Of a stretch of 64,000 bases of DNA, positions 10,067 through 24,300 are shown one piece after another. Source of the stretch: Anaeramoeba ignava (lineage: Eukaryota > Metamonada > Anaeramoebidae). The notes under the pieces are model-generated. The model was given only the letters and a program-made list of their open reading frames with translations, was not told the origin of the DNA and searched no databases. The stretch's first letter is position 1, and every line of letters begins with the position of its first letter. A program made the position numbers and the translations under genes. Location: the NCBI GenBank assembly GCA_028826165.1, contig JAPDFW010000053.1, positions 1 through 64,000 of the forward strand. The letters are read 5' to 3'.

Positions 10067-13000
10067 ATGGAATATATAAATCCAGAATTTGAAAAAATTG
10101 ATTTAATTGATTTTTCAAAATCTTTTTTTCAAAAAATTGAAAAAGGTTTCTCCTTAAAATTTATTCAAGATCCCATTTCCAAAATAAAATTATCAATTAT
10201 AGAAAAAAACATAAATCTTCAAGAAATCCAATTTAAATTGAAAAAACAAATCGATGAAAAAGATGGATCAATTCGAAATCCAAAAATATTTATTATAAAA
10301 ATTACAGAAAATTCAAAAATATTGAATTATGTTACAATGATTTATTATTTATATTCAAAATATTTTCCATTAAGAGAACAAATTTTGATTTGTAATTCAA
10401 ATACAAAACCTGAAGATATAATTAATTTTTTCTCAATTTATAAATATTATAATGAAATACAAGAAAATAATTATTCATTTTCATTATTATTTTCAATAAT
10501 TCATGCTGATAGATTATCTCAAAAATGTCAAAATATTCTAATTTCTGAAACAAATTCAATTGATTTCGTTACAAAAATACCAATGATAATATTTGAATTT
10601 TATCAAAAACAAGAAAAAACATTTTTATCTTCTTTACTTCAAGAAGGAGAATTAAATATTGATTTTGGAGATGAAATTAACAAAAATCTGAAACAAATTA
10701 TCGAATGTTCACCAATTTATCGCAATATTTATGTTTTTTATTCAAATTTTACAGGTGAAGGAAAAAGTTTTCAAATTAGAAAATTTTGTTTTGATTTTAA
10801 AGGAAAAACAAATAATTATAAATATCAAATTATTCAACTTAATAAAGGAACAATTTCTGAAATGATTTCTAAATTAAATCAAATTACAAATCAATTAAAA
10901 GAAAAAGAAAAAGAAAAAGAAACAATATTCATTCATATTGAATTTCCAAATAAATGTTCTATTGAAATTTCAGATGCAATTTGGCAACTTACAATGTGGG
11001 GATCTATTGAAAATTCAAATCCAAAATCATCAAAATCTCTTTGTTGGAATATTCAATCAAACATAATTCTTTTATTTGAAATTCCTAATAAACAAGAAAA
11101 GTATCAAAATCAAAATCAAAATCAAAATCAAAATCAAAATCAAAATCAAATTCAAATTCAAAATCAAATTCAAATTCAAAATCAAAATCAAAATCAAAAT
11201 CAAAATCAAAATCAAAATCAAAATCAAAATCAAAATCAAAATCAAAATCAAAATCAAAATCAAAATCAAAATCAAAATCAAAATCAAAATCAAAATCAAA
11301 ATCAAAATCAAAATCAAAATCAAAATCAAAATCAAAATCAAAATCAAAATCAAATTCAAAATCAAAATCAAAATGAAAATCGAAATGAAAAAATGTGGAA
11401 TTCTTTTTATCCACTTTATCAATTTAATTTACATTATTTAAATTATAACAAAGATTCTTTTGTTTTCCAAAATTATAAAATTGATTCAAATCAAAAAATA
11501 ATTGAAAAAGAAGATGAAAAATTAAAAAAAGTTGCAAATTTAATGATAAAATTAGAAGATAAACTATTTAACAACCAATTAGATGCAAATCAATCCGAAA
11601 CTATTAAAGAAATATTAGAAAAAGATGATAAACCAAATCCAAAAAGATTTATTGAATTAATTGAAAAAAATATTTCTATTGTTTTAAATCAATTTAATAG
11701 AGGAAATATGAAAAATATTTACACATTTAGATTATTATCACAATTTTGGAATTCATTAAAAGTATTTATTAATTTAATATTAAAATGGGATTTTCTAAAA
11801 CTCCAAAAAAAGAAATCGAAAAAATTAACAAGATCAATCCTTAAAAGTTGGTTTCTTTCAATTTCAAGATTTATTTTATTTCCTTTATTATCAGAAAACA
11901 AAAATATTTTTGATAATTTTTATACTTTTCTTCCCAAATTGAAATTTAAAAATGAAAATGAAAATATTATTCCAATTTCAATTAAATCAAGAAACAAACA
12001 AAAATTAGATCATTTTCTTTCAGGATTTGGAATATTTACAAAAAAATATTCAAAAAATTCTCCCTTATTAGATAATCCTGAAAAGATAACAATAAATTTA
12101 GGTTTAGTAGAATCAAAATTTTCTGATACTTTCAATTCTAAAGAAGAAATTGAAAGAATTTTCCAATTTTTCTCTACTCTTAATCCAAAAGAAATTGATA
12201 AAGAATTAATTGAAGAACATAAAAAAGGAAAATCAAAATATGTTCTTACTTTTGATAATGTTTCTAAAATGCTATTTCTTCAATTCAGAAATTTTGTTAA
12301 TCTTCCAACAATTATAAGTGGAGAAACTGGATGTGGAAAAACTTCATTAATTGAATATTTATTTGAAACTATTTTGGAAGAAAAAATCAAAACATTAAAT
12401 GTTAATAATTCTATAAAGAAAAAAGATATTCAAAATTTAATTGAAGAAGGAGAAAAATATTTTCCAAAACCATTTATAATACTTTTTGATGAATTAAATA
12501 CAGCTCCAAAATCTTTTATTCCAATTTTCAAATATTTATTTATTGATAAAATGTTTAATGAGAAAAAGATATCAACAAATATAAGATTAATAGCAGCAAT
12601 TAATCCATATAGAAAAAGAAGTGAAATGGATAGAAAAGAATATGAAAGATTTGGATTATTTTATCAAAAAGATGATGAAAATGAAGAAAATAAGAAAATT
12701 CAAAAATCAGTTTATAGAGTTCAAAAACTTCCAGATTCTTTACAAAAACAAATATTAAATTTTAATTCACTTCAAAAAGAACAAGAATTACCTTATATTG
12801 AAAAAATGGTTAAAAATACATTTGATTCTATTTTTAAAAAAGAAGAAGATATTAAAAGATCCAAAGAAATTATGGAAAATTTTATTGAATATATTAAAAA
12901 ATCTCATCAATATATTAGAGAAGAAGAAAATCAAAATCAAAATCAAAATGAAAAAAAGAATTTAGCTTCAAAAGTTTCGCTTAGAGATATTTCAAGAACT

Positions 13001-16000
13001 CTTAGAATATTTAGATGGATTTATGAATCAAGATCAAGAGCTGGTATAATTTTATTAAAAGATAAAATTGATTTAAAACAAATTGATTTAAAACAGATTA
13101 AAGAGCAAAAAGAAGAAATTGGAATAATAATTCAAAAAGCAATTTATTTATCTCTTTTTGTTTGTTATGAAGTTAGAGAAAAAAATCAAGAAAAAAGAAA
13201 AAAATATTCAATTAAAATTTTTGGAAATGGAAAATCAAAAGATTATAAAGAAATAATTGAAAATGCTAAAACAAATTTAATTGAAAATTTAGATTATAAT
13301 TTTAAAGAAAAAATGATTGCAAAAAATACAGCATTAAAAGAAAATTGTTTATTGCTTTATATTTCAATTTATACTCAAATACCTTTATTTATTATTGGGA
13401 AACCAGGTAAAAAATTATAATTAAAAATTAAAAATTTAAATTTAAAATTAAAATTAAAATTAATAAATAATAAATAGGAACTTCAAAATCAATTTCTCTT
13501 GAAGTCATTTTAAAATCTTTTAAACCACCATTTGAAATTAATGAATTATTAAAAAAACTTAATCTTAGATCTCTTTATCAATCTTTTATTCAATGTTCAC
13601 AAATAACAACAAATAAAGAAATTGAAGAAGTTTTCAAATTAGCTAAACAAAATACAAAAAATGAAAATAATTTAGGAGTTGTTGTTCTTGATGAAATTGC
13701 ACTTGCAGAATGGAGTTCTGAATTTCCACTTAAAACACTTCATTCAAAACTTGAAGAATCAGAAAAAGAATTATCAAAAAGACTTCAAAAAAGATTTAAA
13801 CAAAATCAAAATCAAAATCAAAATCAAAATCAAAATCAAAATCAAAATCAAAATCAAAATCAAAATGAAAAATTAGAAGATATTTTAAAAGAAATGAAAA
13901 CAGTTTCAGTTGTTTCAATATCAAATTGGATTTTAGATCCAAGTAATATGAATAGAGGAATTCTTATTTATAGAGATTCAATAACAAAAATTGAAACAAC
14001 AGCTCAACAAATATTATGTTCAGAAAATACAGGAATGAATTCTAAAATCCCAGAACTATTTGTAGATAGTCTTTCAAGAATTTACAAAAATATTATCAGA
14101 AATCAAAAAGAAAAAGATTCAGAATGGAAACCTTATTTTGGACTTAGAGATTTTTATTATTTTGTTAAAATGATTGGATATTCTTATATAACTCATAACA
14201 TTTCTTATAATAATGAAAGTTTAATTTCAAATGCTTTATTAAGAAATTTTAATTCCAAACCAGAAATTATTCAAAATATTTCTCAATTTCAAAATGAATC
14301 CAATTCATTAAATTTAATATCATTAACAAAAATAACAACAAAAGAACTCATTTATCAAAATATTCAAAAAAGAATATTTGAAAATTATGGATTAAATAAT
14401 CCAAATAAAATTTCAGATTTTTCAAGAAATATGATGATTTTAATTGATGAAACTTTAAATTTACCAATTATTTTACAAATTATTGAAAGTTTAATTGAAG
14501 AAGAAGGAAGAAAAATTAGTGTTGTTTTTGGAAATTCTTTCCCAAAAGATCAAACAAAAGTTAAAATTATTAAAGATTTACATAAAGTTGAAAATTCAAT
14601 AAGAAAAGGAGAAATAATTATTTTATATAATAATAACGATTTATTTCTACCTTTATATGATTTATTAAATCAAAATTATATCAAAGAAGGAAATAATCTT
14701 TATGCACAAATTTCAATGGGAAATATTGGAAATTTAATTAAAATTGATCCTAATTTCAGATTAATTTCAATTTGTGATAAAAGTAATGCTTATCATAATG
14801 AAACACCAGCTATTTTAAATAGATTTGAAAAATATTTATTGAAATTAGATGAATTTATTGAATTTGGAATTATTCGAAAATTTTATGAACAACAAAAAGA
14901 AATAATCAAAAAAATTTGTGAATATTCAAAAATTAAAGAAGAAGATTTATTTGTTTCTTATCATTCTGGATTATTTCCATCACTTGCAATAAAACTTCAA
15001 GAAATAATTTCAAAAAAAAAAGAAAATAAGAATGAAAGGAAAATAGAACAATTTTTGATTTTTGAAGGAGTTAATATGTGGATGAAAGTTTGTAATTTTG
15101 AAAATATTTTTTTAATACAACAAAAAATTCAACAATTTAAATCCAAAATTCGAAAAAATCAAAATAAAAATAAAAAAGAAAAAGAAAATAAAAATCAAAA
15201 TCAAAATCAAAATCAAAATCAAAATCAAAAGGAAAATGAAAAAGAAAATGAAATAGAAATGGAAAATGAAAAAGAAAATGAATTAGAAATGGGAATAAAT
15301 GAATATTTATATTTAAAATATTTTTGTGAAAGATATAATAGTTTATATCATAATAATTTAAATGAATTAATTCAAAATGAATTAAAACCAAAGAAAATTC
15401 AAAAATCAATCATTTTAACATTATCATCATTAAAATCAAAATCAAAAAATATTGAGATTAAAGGATTTAATATTGAAGAATTAAATATTTCTGAATTTGA
15501 TAATGAAAAAGATTTCAAAAAGAAAATTAAAGATATTCTTGGAATATTTCCTCAAAAACCAAATCAAAATAATCAAATGAATAAGAATCAAAGAAAAAAA
15601 GATCCAAATTTCATTTTAATTATTCATTTTACACCAACAAGAAATTTATCAGAAAAAATATTTTATCAATTCAAATATTTAATTGAAAATATAATTGAAA
15701 AAGAAAAAGAAGAAATTAAATGCTTTCTTATGTTTATTGTTCATATTTCATCAAATCAAGAACAAACAAATACATTCCATTTTTCATTTGAAAAAAATTT
15801 TGAATATTATTATATTGATGATATTTTCCAATATGATTTTGAAATGAATATTAATTTGAAAACAACATTCCCTGGAAATTATTTAGAAAAAGTTATTGAA
15901 GAAAATTGGGAAAAAATATTTGAATTAATTATTCCAATTTCTATTCTTAAATTTTTAAATTTAAAAGAAAAAATTGAAAAACCAAAAAATTTTTGAAGAA

Positions 16001-19000
16001 ATGAAATTATCAAAAACAAAAAATTTTAATGAAAAAAATAAGAGAAATGATCCAAAAAGGAAAAAATAAAAATATCAAATTATATGAATGGAATATTAAT
16101 GAATTAATTAATGAAAAATTTGAAAAGAAAAGAAGAAATGAATCATTAACTTCATTTATTCAATTTAAATTTAAAGAAAAATTAGAAACTATATTTGCTA
16201 TTTTATTCAGTAATATTATGATTAATGATAATTTCAAACTTTTTCCTATTAATCAAAAAAACACCAATGAAATTCAAAAATTATGGAAAAAGATATTCAA
16301 AAATTTAACAATTCCACATTTCCAAAATATTCTTACTTATCAATTTAATAATTCAAATTTCCCATTTTTCCAATATTTTTATTCCAAATTATTTGAAGAA
16401 ACAAAACAACAAGAAGAAGAAAACGAAATAATTCAAGAAATTATAGAAAAACCTATTATTAAATGGTCTGAAAGATATTCAACTAATCCTAAAATAGGTT
16501 CACAAATATTTCTAGAAGCATTTATGAGTGATTTTACAAAAATATCTTTTACAAAAGAAGAACAAAAGTTTTTAGAAGAATATATTGGAAATATTTCTGA
16601 TTTCATTTATCAATTTGAAAAAAATGAAGATTTAACAAATTTATCATTAAAAGAAATTTCACAAAAAATTAATTGGAATATATTTCAAAAAATTTATGAA
16701 ATTTATAAATATTGTTTGAATATTGATAAAAGATATTTAAAAAAGAAAGAAAATGAAATAGAAATAGAAAAAGAAATTCAAATCCAAATTCAAATTCAAA
16801 AAGAAAATCTAATTTCAAAATTTATCGAAAAACAAATTGAAATTATTGAAAATTATTTAAATAATCATAATTTATCAAATGATTTAACAATTATTTCAAT
16901 TCCACTTGATAAAATTTATGAATTTATAATTGAAATGAAAAAAATGAAAGAATTTGAAAAAGATTTTAAAAAAGATTTTAAAAAATTGTTTGATAAATGG
17001 ATGGAAATTTACATATTATTTCTCAACAAATATAATTTACAAGAAATTAATCAAACTCAAGAATTTCAAAATTTATTTCAAAATTTTAAACTTTCCAAAA
17101 ATGATAAACATTCAAAATCTATTATTGATATTTCTCAATTATGTAAAAATCAAAATGAAAAAATTAATTTATTTGAAAATTATTTCCAAATTATTATAAA
17201 ACAAATTCAAAAAAAAGGAAAAATAAATTCATTGTTGAACAATTTCAGAATTATTACAAAAAAATTCTTTTATCAAAATCAAAATCAAAATCAAAATCAA
17301 AATCAAAATCAAATTTTTGGAATAGATCAAAATGAATTTCAATTTCCAAATTTATTTTCAATATTATTTAGTTATATTTTGAAATTATTAGAAAAAGATG
17401 AAAATTTAAGAAAAATATTTTCAATTATTTAAAAGATTATTTTCCATTTAAAGAAAATGATTTAAAATGGATGAGTTTCACATTTTTATTAACTTTTTTC
17501 CAATACACAAATGATTTTGATTTAACAAAAAAACAAAACAAATTTATTATCAATGAAAAAAGATTCTTTCCAGAAATTGAACAAATAAATGATTTATTTG
17601 AAGAATATCAAAATTTTATTTTAAATATTCATTATATTATTCAAGATTCAAACAAATATTCAAAAATTAAAAATGAAGAAATTCAAAAATATATTTCAGA
17701 ACAAATATTTCAAGAATATGATTTTTTTACAATAAAACATTTGGAAAATATTCAAGAAAAAGAACAAATTAAAAAGAAATTTGATAAAATTTTCAAAATG
17801 GATATTCAAGAAAATGAAGAACAAAATAAGATATTAAATCCAGATGGATATTATTATGGATATTTTGTTTATTTTTTAAATAATCAAGTAGAAGATTTAA
17901 CAAGAATTTTTAATTGGATTACTTCTAAATTAACAAATGATAAAAAAATTGTAGATCAACAAGAAAATATAAAGAATTCTGTTTATAAAATTTGCAGAGA
18001 TATTGAAACAATAAATGAAGATTTTGAAAAAGTTCTAATTATTATTATAGAAACAGCAGAAAAATATTTAATGAATAAAAATATTGCATTACCAATATTT
18101 AATGATGAAATGAATAATTTCCCAAATAACAGAAATTTAATTTGTGAAAATATTTTAGGAATTAACAATTATCCAGAACCAAATCCAATTTTTACTTTAT
18201 CTGATATTAATTTTATTATTCCAACAAGAATTGCAAGAATTATTCATTATTCATTATTATTTTTATTATTAAAAAATGAAACAAATTCAAAAAATTTAAA
18301 TGAAAAATTAATTTATCATGAAATTAAAAGTTTATCAATTATATTAAATTTATCAATAACAAATACAAAAATTTATTATATTCTTTTCTTAAAAGAAATT
18401 ATCAAAATTCAAGATAAACAAATTCAACTTGGAAAACTTAGTAAACAAATTGATAATTGGAAAGAAGCTTTATATAAAATTTACAGAGAAAAACATGAAA
18501 ATATTCTTTCAAAAATTGAAATTTCAACTTTCAAAAAACCATTTAAAGCAACAAATTTATTATTAACAAATCCAATTTCAATTTCAAATTTAATTTCAAA
18601 TTTCTTAAAAAAATCAAAAAATATTGAAAATAACATTCAAAAATATCCATTAATTTCATTTTTTATTCAAAATTATTTGAAATTTAAAATGATTTATTTA
18701 TTCCCATCATTTATCAAATTTTCAAGTTTTATCAATATCAAATATAATGGGAAAATTACTTTAAAACAATCACAAAAAATTAATATTGAAGATTTATTTA
18801 AAGATTCAAAAGAAAAAGAAATTGAAAAATTAAATGAAGAAGAAATTAAGATATTAGAAAATTGGGAAGATGATTTTAATGAATGTTGGATAATTTCATT
18901 AAGTCAAATCAATAATGATAAAGTCAAGAAATTCAATATAAATAATTTAAATGAACTTGATCAAGAAAACAATCAAATTCCACAAATTATTGATAAAATT

Positions 19001-20021
19001 GAACCAATAACAAGAAAATCATTTATCAAAGAAATTCTTTCAAATCAAGAAAAAAAACTAAATATTGCATATTTAATTAAATATATTTCGAAAGAAAAAA
19101 GAATATTAAAGAATGAAATACAAAAATTATTCAATCAAAATCAAATTCAAAATCAAGATCAAGATGAAATAAAAATATCTTTCCCATTTAAAACAGGATT
19201 AAATAAACCCATTTAGAAGAATGATTGATTTATCTTTTGAATTTAATTTGAAAAGAATAGAAGATTATATTAAATTTCATAATATAAAAGATAATTTTGA
19301 TGAATTAGAAAAAAAGATAAATGAAGTTTTTCAAATATTTATTGAAACTGAAAATATTTCAATTATTATCAATAATTTTCAATTTAAAGATAAAATCATT
19401 TTAAATACTTCATTTCTTGATGAATCAAAATGGAAACAAATTAATCTTTCACAAGATACATGGGATGAAATAATTAAAGAACTTTTAGAAAATTTTGCTA
19501 TTCTTATTTTCCAAAAATTTTATCAAAATATTATTCAATTTTGTTCCAATTTAAAAGATGAAAAATTAATTAAAGTTGATCAAACACTTATTGAATTTGC
19601 AAAAGAAAACATGATTCCATTTGAATTAGAAAATATTAAATCAATTAAAAAACTTAAAATTCAACATTTAAGATTTATTCACAATAATATCTCACAACAT
19701 TTTGAATCAATTATTAATAAAATAGATAATCAATATAAAAATCAAATTCCAACAACTTTCTTAAATCAATTAGATTCCTTTTTTGAAAAAATTTCAATTA
19801 CAAATTTGATATTAATTTTCCAAAGTTTCTTTTCAAAAGAATTAATTCAAAAAAATTATTCTCCAGAACAAGAACTTTTAAATAATTTAGTAAATATTGG
19901 AGATTTATTGAATCTTAAAACAGAATCAGAAACTATTCAAAAACATTTTCCTCAAAATTTAACACTTAAATATTCTGTTTCAGTTTATCTTCTTTGTTTA
20001 GATAAACTGAAAAAAAATTAA
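10067..20021 (+). CDS. RNF213/mysterin-like giant AAA+ ATPase (core and C-terminal part)
   Basis: RNF213 is a huge dynein-like AAA+ protein with ubiquitin-ligase activity, acting at lipid droplets and on intracellular microbes in animals. Family landmarks appear in order. A degenerate nucleotide loop (GEGKS) is near 10755. An active AAA has Walker A GETGCGKT (12320), Walker B ILFDELNTAPKS and sensor AAINPYRKR. A second AAA has GKPG/TSKS split by an intron at 13407-13477, then VVVLDEIALAEWSSEFPLKT, SNWILDPSNMNRGI and NRFEKYLLKLDEF. The downstream helical region keeps VSYHSGLFPSLA and IIHFTPTRNLSEKIF. The coding path changes frame near 15993 and 16032, at 17430 (T run) and at 19208 (CCC), ending at 20021. 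It extends upstream of 10067 as LINGEKRTNEINF. I find no Cys/His RING in the C-terminal third. With the preceding segment it would be about 4500 residues, close to animal RNF213. QN and KI repeats are inserted at several points. Confidence 0.82.
11104..11390 (+). repeat. In-frame (AATCAA)n tract coding Gln-Asn repeats
   Basis: About 45 copies of the hexamer AATCAA, with a few ATTCAA variants, lie inside the RNF213-like frame and code QNQNQN. The frame is open on both sides, so it is an inserted coding repeat rather than an intron. The other frames and the opposite strand code KIKI, ILIL or DFDF and are artefacts. Confidence 0.85.
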
Positions 20022-20026
20022 TCAAA

Positions 20027-20219
20027 AATTTTAAATTCAAAAAATAAAATTGATTTGAGATAAAATTGAATTGAATTAAAATAAAATTGAATTGAATTAA
20101 AATAAAATTGAATTGAATTAAAATAAAATTGAATTATGAAATAAAATAAAATTGAATTATGAAATAAAATTGAATTGAATTAAAATTGAATTATGAAATA
20201 AAATAAAAAATTGAAAATG
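20027..20219. repeat. ~21-bp tandem repeat after the RNF213-like gene
   Basis: A degenerate unit close to AAATAAAATTGAATTGAATT is repeated about eight times between the RNF213-like stop and the BTB fragment. Confidence 0.75.
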
Positions 20220-20221
20220 AA

Positions 20222-20593
20222 ATGAAAAATTTAGAAAAAAAAGTAACAAAAAATTTAATTAAAGATTATTCAAACCTTTTAAATGGAAATTCATTTAAAG
20301 ATTTTTCAATTTTTGTTGAGAATAAATCAAATCCTTTTGAAATTAAAGTTCATAAATCAATTTTATCTTCAAGATCTCCTTTTTTTAATGAGTCATTAAG
20401 GCAAGAATCTCTTTCTATTTCTTTAAATCAATTTAATAAAAAAGAAATGGAATCAATTTTGAGTTATATTTATTATGGAAATATTTCTTTTGAGAATCAA
20501 GAAAATCTTCTTCAATTATTGGAAATTTCAATTTATTTTAAATTAAATTTATTGAAAGAAATTATTCAAAAAAACAATTTCAAATTCAATTAA
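20222..20593 (+). CDS. Short BTB/POZ-domain protein (truncated duplicate)
   Basis: A 123-residue protein made almost only of a BTB/POZ fold: FKDFSIFVENKSNPFEIKVH, KSILSSRSPFF, a helix region ESLSISLNQFNKKEMESILS and YIYYGNISFENQENLLQLL. BTB domains dimerise and often link substrates to Cullin-3 ligases. At DNA level it is nearly identical to the 5' part of the minus-strand BTB-BACK-TLDc gene at 57622-57180, and the likeness ends near 20620. It therefore looks like a truncated copy of that gene. Its reading frame is intact, whereas the larger gene has several frame breaks in the same stretch. A ~144-bp satellite array follows directly. Whether it is expressed is unknown. Confidence 0.7.
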   Translation: MKNLEKKVTKNLIKDYSNLLNGNSFKDFSIFVENKSNPFEIKVHKSILSSRSPFFNESLRQESLSISLNQFNKKEMESILSYIYYGNISFENQENLLQLLEISIYFKLNLLKEIIQKNNFKFN

Positions 20594-20689
20594 TTATTCA
20601 AATTTTTTCCAATTTTTTTTCAAATAATAAATAACCGATAATCAAATCTAATCATAGTAAATATTTCTAAATTAATCAAAAATGTATTT

Positions 20690-21320
20690 ATAAATTAAAT
20701 GTTAAATTAAATTAATTCTCATTTTTTATATTTATATGTTTAATATTTAAATAATAAAATATTTAAATTTAAAACAATAAATTATTATTTTAATAATAAA
20801 ATTAAATATTAAATTATATTTTTAAATTAATTTATAAATTAAATATTAAATTAAATCTATTTCCATTTTTTATATTTATATGTTTAATATTTAAATAATA
20901 AAATATTTAAATCTAAAACAATAAATTATTATTTTAATAATAAAATTAAATATTAAATTATATTTCTAAATTAATTTATAAATTAAATGTTAAATTAAAT
21001 TAATTCTCATTTTTATATTTATATGTTAAATATTTAAATAATAAAATATTTAAATCTAAAACATTAAATTATCATTTTAATAATAAAATTAAATATTAAA
21101 TTATATTTTTAAATTAATTTATAAATTAAATATTAAATTAAATCTATTCTCATTTTTTATATTTATATGTTAAATATTTAAATAATAAAATATTTAAATC
21201 TAAAACAATAAATTATTATTTTAATAATAAAATTAAATACTAAATTATATTTTTAAATTAATTTATAAATTAAATATTAAATTAAATCAATTTCCATTTT
21301 TTATATTTTTTTTCATTTTT
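20690..21320 (+). repeat. ~144-bp tandem satellite array (copy 1)
   Basis: Four to five copies of an AT-only unit. The landmark CATTTTTTATATTTATATG recurs at about 20720, 20864, 21008, 21151 and (partial) 21295, giving a spacing of 143-144 bp. The same unit forms arrays at 52370-53500 (opposite strand) and 57990-58985. No coding potential. Confidence 0.85.
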
Positions 21321-21361
21321 TTTTTCATTTTCATTTTTTTTTTTTGAATTTTTTTTTTTAA

Positions 21362-24300
21362 ATGGAAATTCAAATTGGAGGAAAATATAAATTTTCTCAA
21401 GAATTTTGTACAGTTAAATTTGAAGGAGAAACACATTTTGCACCAGGTTTATGGGTTGGAATTGAATTATTTGAACCAAGTAAAAAATTTAAATTTTAAA
21501 AAAAAAAAAGCAAAAAAAAAAAAAACTAATTTCAAAATTTAACTGAAAAAAAAACAATAAGATGGCAAATCAGATGGAACTATTGATGGAATTAAATATT
21601 TTGATTGCAAACCAAAACATGGAATTTTTATTAGAAAATCCCAATTAAAACCGTTATCTTCTGAAGAAAATTATCAAAATATTTATTCACATTTAATTGG
21701 TAAAAAATTTAAAAAATTTAATTTAAAAATAATTTTAAATTTAAATTAAAATTAAAATTCAAAAAAAAAGATACAATTTATTCAAGAAAAAGAAATATTA
21801 TCCATCATCATTCATTTATTTCTGAAAAATTATCTTCTGATTTAAATATGAAGAAAAATAAATTAGAAACTCTTGAAAGTTATTTAAAAGATTCAACATC
21901 AGTTAATCCTTTAGAAAATCCAGAAGAAATAATTGAACCTTTAGAAAAAGAAATTGAATCATTAACAAAAATACTTGAAAAAAAAACTAATTCAACCAAA
22001 AAATATCAAGAAGAAATTGATGTACTTTTCATGTTTAAAAAAATTTTTCTTTCTTTCAAATTTTTTTATAAGAATTTTTTTTTTTGGAATTTTTTTAGAA
22101 ACTTTCAAAAGATGTTGAAAGTAAAAAACAAAATGTTCAAGTTCAAAGTGATATTGGATTAAAAAATCAAATTGATGATTTAAATCAAGAATTAACAACA
22201 GAAAAGAATCGGCAGGCAAATCTTCAACAAGAAAGTGAAAAACTTCAAAATGAAATTATATCAATGCAAGAAAAAATCTTAAAAGAAAATGGTAATTAAA
22301 AAAGCAATATATTTTAATATTTTAATATTTAATAATTTAATATTTTAATAATTTAATATTTTAATAATTTAATAATTTAATATTTTAATAATTTAATATT
22401 TTAATAATTTAATATTTTAATATTTTAATATTTAATTTTAATATTTAATATTTTAATAATTTAATATTTTAATATTTTATATTTTAATAATTTAATAATT
22501 TAATAATTTATTATTTTAATATTTTAATATTTAATATTTTAATATTTTAATATTTTAATAATTTAATAATTTAATATTTTATATTTTAATAATTTAATAA
22601 TTTAATAATTTATTATTTTAATATTTTAATATTTAATATTTTAATATTTTAATATTTTAATATTTTAATAATTTAATAATTTAATATTTTAATAATTTAA
22701 TATTTTAATATTTTAATATTTTAATTTTAGAATCTTTAAAAAGAAGAATTGAAAGAAGAGAAAGAAAAATTAAAAGATTAGAAAGATCTCAACATAGAAT
22801 TCTTAGAAGTTTTGCAAATTTTGATGGAGTTTATGAAAAAAATCAAGAGAAAGATAAAGAAGAACAAGATAATAAAGAAAGACAACAACTTCAAGAAATC
22901 AAAGAAAAATTGAAGAAAAAAAACAAATCACTCACAGAATTACTTGAACAAGAAAAAACAAAGAACGAGTATAAAGTTGAATTAGGAGAAGGTTAATTTT
23001 TGACTGCATTTTTATATTGAAAAAAAATGAATGATTTTGAAAATTTTAAAATTGAATATTTTTATTTTATTCATTTTCATTATTAGTTCTTCCTGTTGAA
23101 GATCAAACAAATCGAGCTTTATGGATTGCTAAATTATTTAAAAAACACACAAAAATTTTGGAATTACGTGAAAGATTAAACAAAATTATCAAAAAATTTA
23201 CTTTTGCAAGATTTTGTCAAAATTCTAAAACTGAAGTTCCTGATGTTTTATCTAAAGATATTGTTGATTCTTTAATTATTCAATATTTTCATTTTACGAA
23301 AAAAGAAGAAATTGCAAATTTTCTTTCTGAAGAAACTGGAGTTGATCGTATTTTTTCTTTAAAATTAAAAATTAAAAATTAAAATTAAAATCAAAATTTA
23401 AAATTAAAATTAAAATTAAAATTAAAATTAAAATTAAAATTAAAATTAAAATCAAAATTAAAATTAAAATTAAAATTAAAATTAAAATTAAAATTAAAAT
23501 TAAAATTAAAATTAAAATTAAAATTAAAATTAAAATTAAAATTAAAATTAAAATTAATATTAAAATCAAAATTAAAATCAAAATCAAAATGAAAATTAAA
23601 ATTAATATTAAAATTAAAATTAAAATCAAAATTAAAATCAAAATTAATATTAATATTAAAATTAAAATAAAAATTAAAATTAATATTAAAATTAAAATTA
23701 AAATTAATTTTTGATTTAATTTTATTTATTAGTTCAAAAAGAATTAGCTCAAGAAGAAACAAAACTTGTTGAATTATTAAGATTAGGAATTCTTGATATG
23801 GAACATTTATGGGATTCAGTTATTGATGAAAAAGCTCGATTTGGTGAAAATGTCGATTTAGAATTCAATAGAAATCGAGATAAATTTGGTTTTGAATTAT
23901 TAAGTAATGATTTGAAATCAAAATAAATATTTAAATTTCATAATTCATTTTGTATTTTAATTCTTTTTTTTTTTTAGTTGAGGGAGATACTTATATTTGG
24001 GATGAACCAGAAGATAATCCTTCTAATATTCGTTATAATCAAGAACTAGTTGAAAAATTAAATGGAGATCCTTCTAAAAACTTTCTTAATACAATTCAAG
24101 CAGCAAATATTAATAAATTACTTGAAAAATTAACATATGAAAAATCAACAGGTCTGAATAGATATTAAAATAATTAAATATTAAAATAATAAAATATTAA
24201 AATAATTAAAATATTAAAATATTAAAATATTAAAATATTAAAATATTTAAATATTAAAATATTAATAAATATTAAAATATTAAAATATTATTAAAATATT

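Noticed and set aside
15993-19210. Programmed +1/-1 frameshifting as in Euplotes
   Set aside because: The break sites share no stop-codon or slippery motif, shift in different directions and mostly coincide with homopolymers, so indel errors or decay explain them better.
20690-21320. CRISPR-like array
   Set aside because: Units are contiguous satellite copies with no spacers, in a eukaryotic context without cas genes.
23372-23762. Minus-strand frames of NFNFNF and ILILIL
   Set aside because: They lie wholly in a RasGEF intron of AAAATT repeats.
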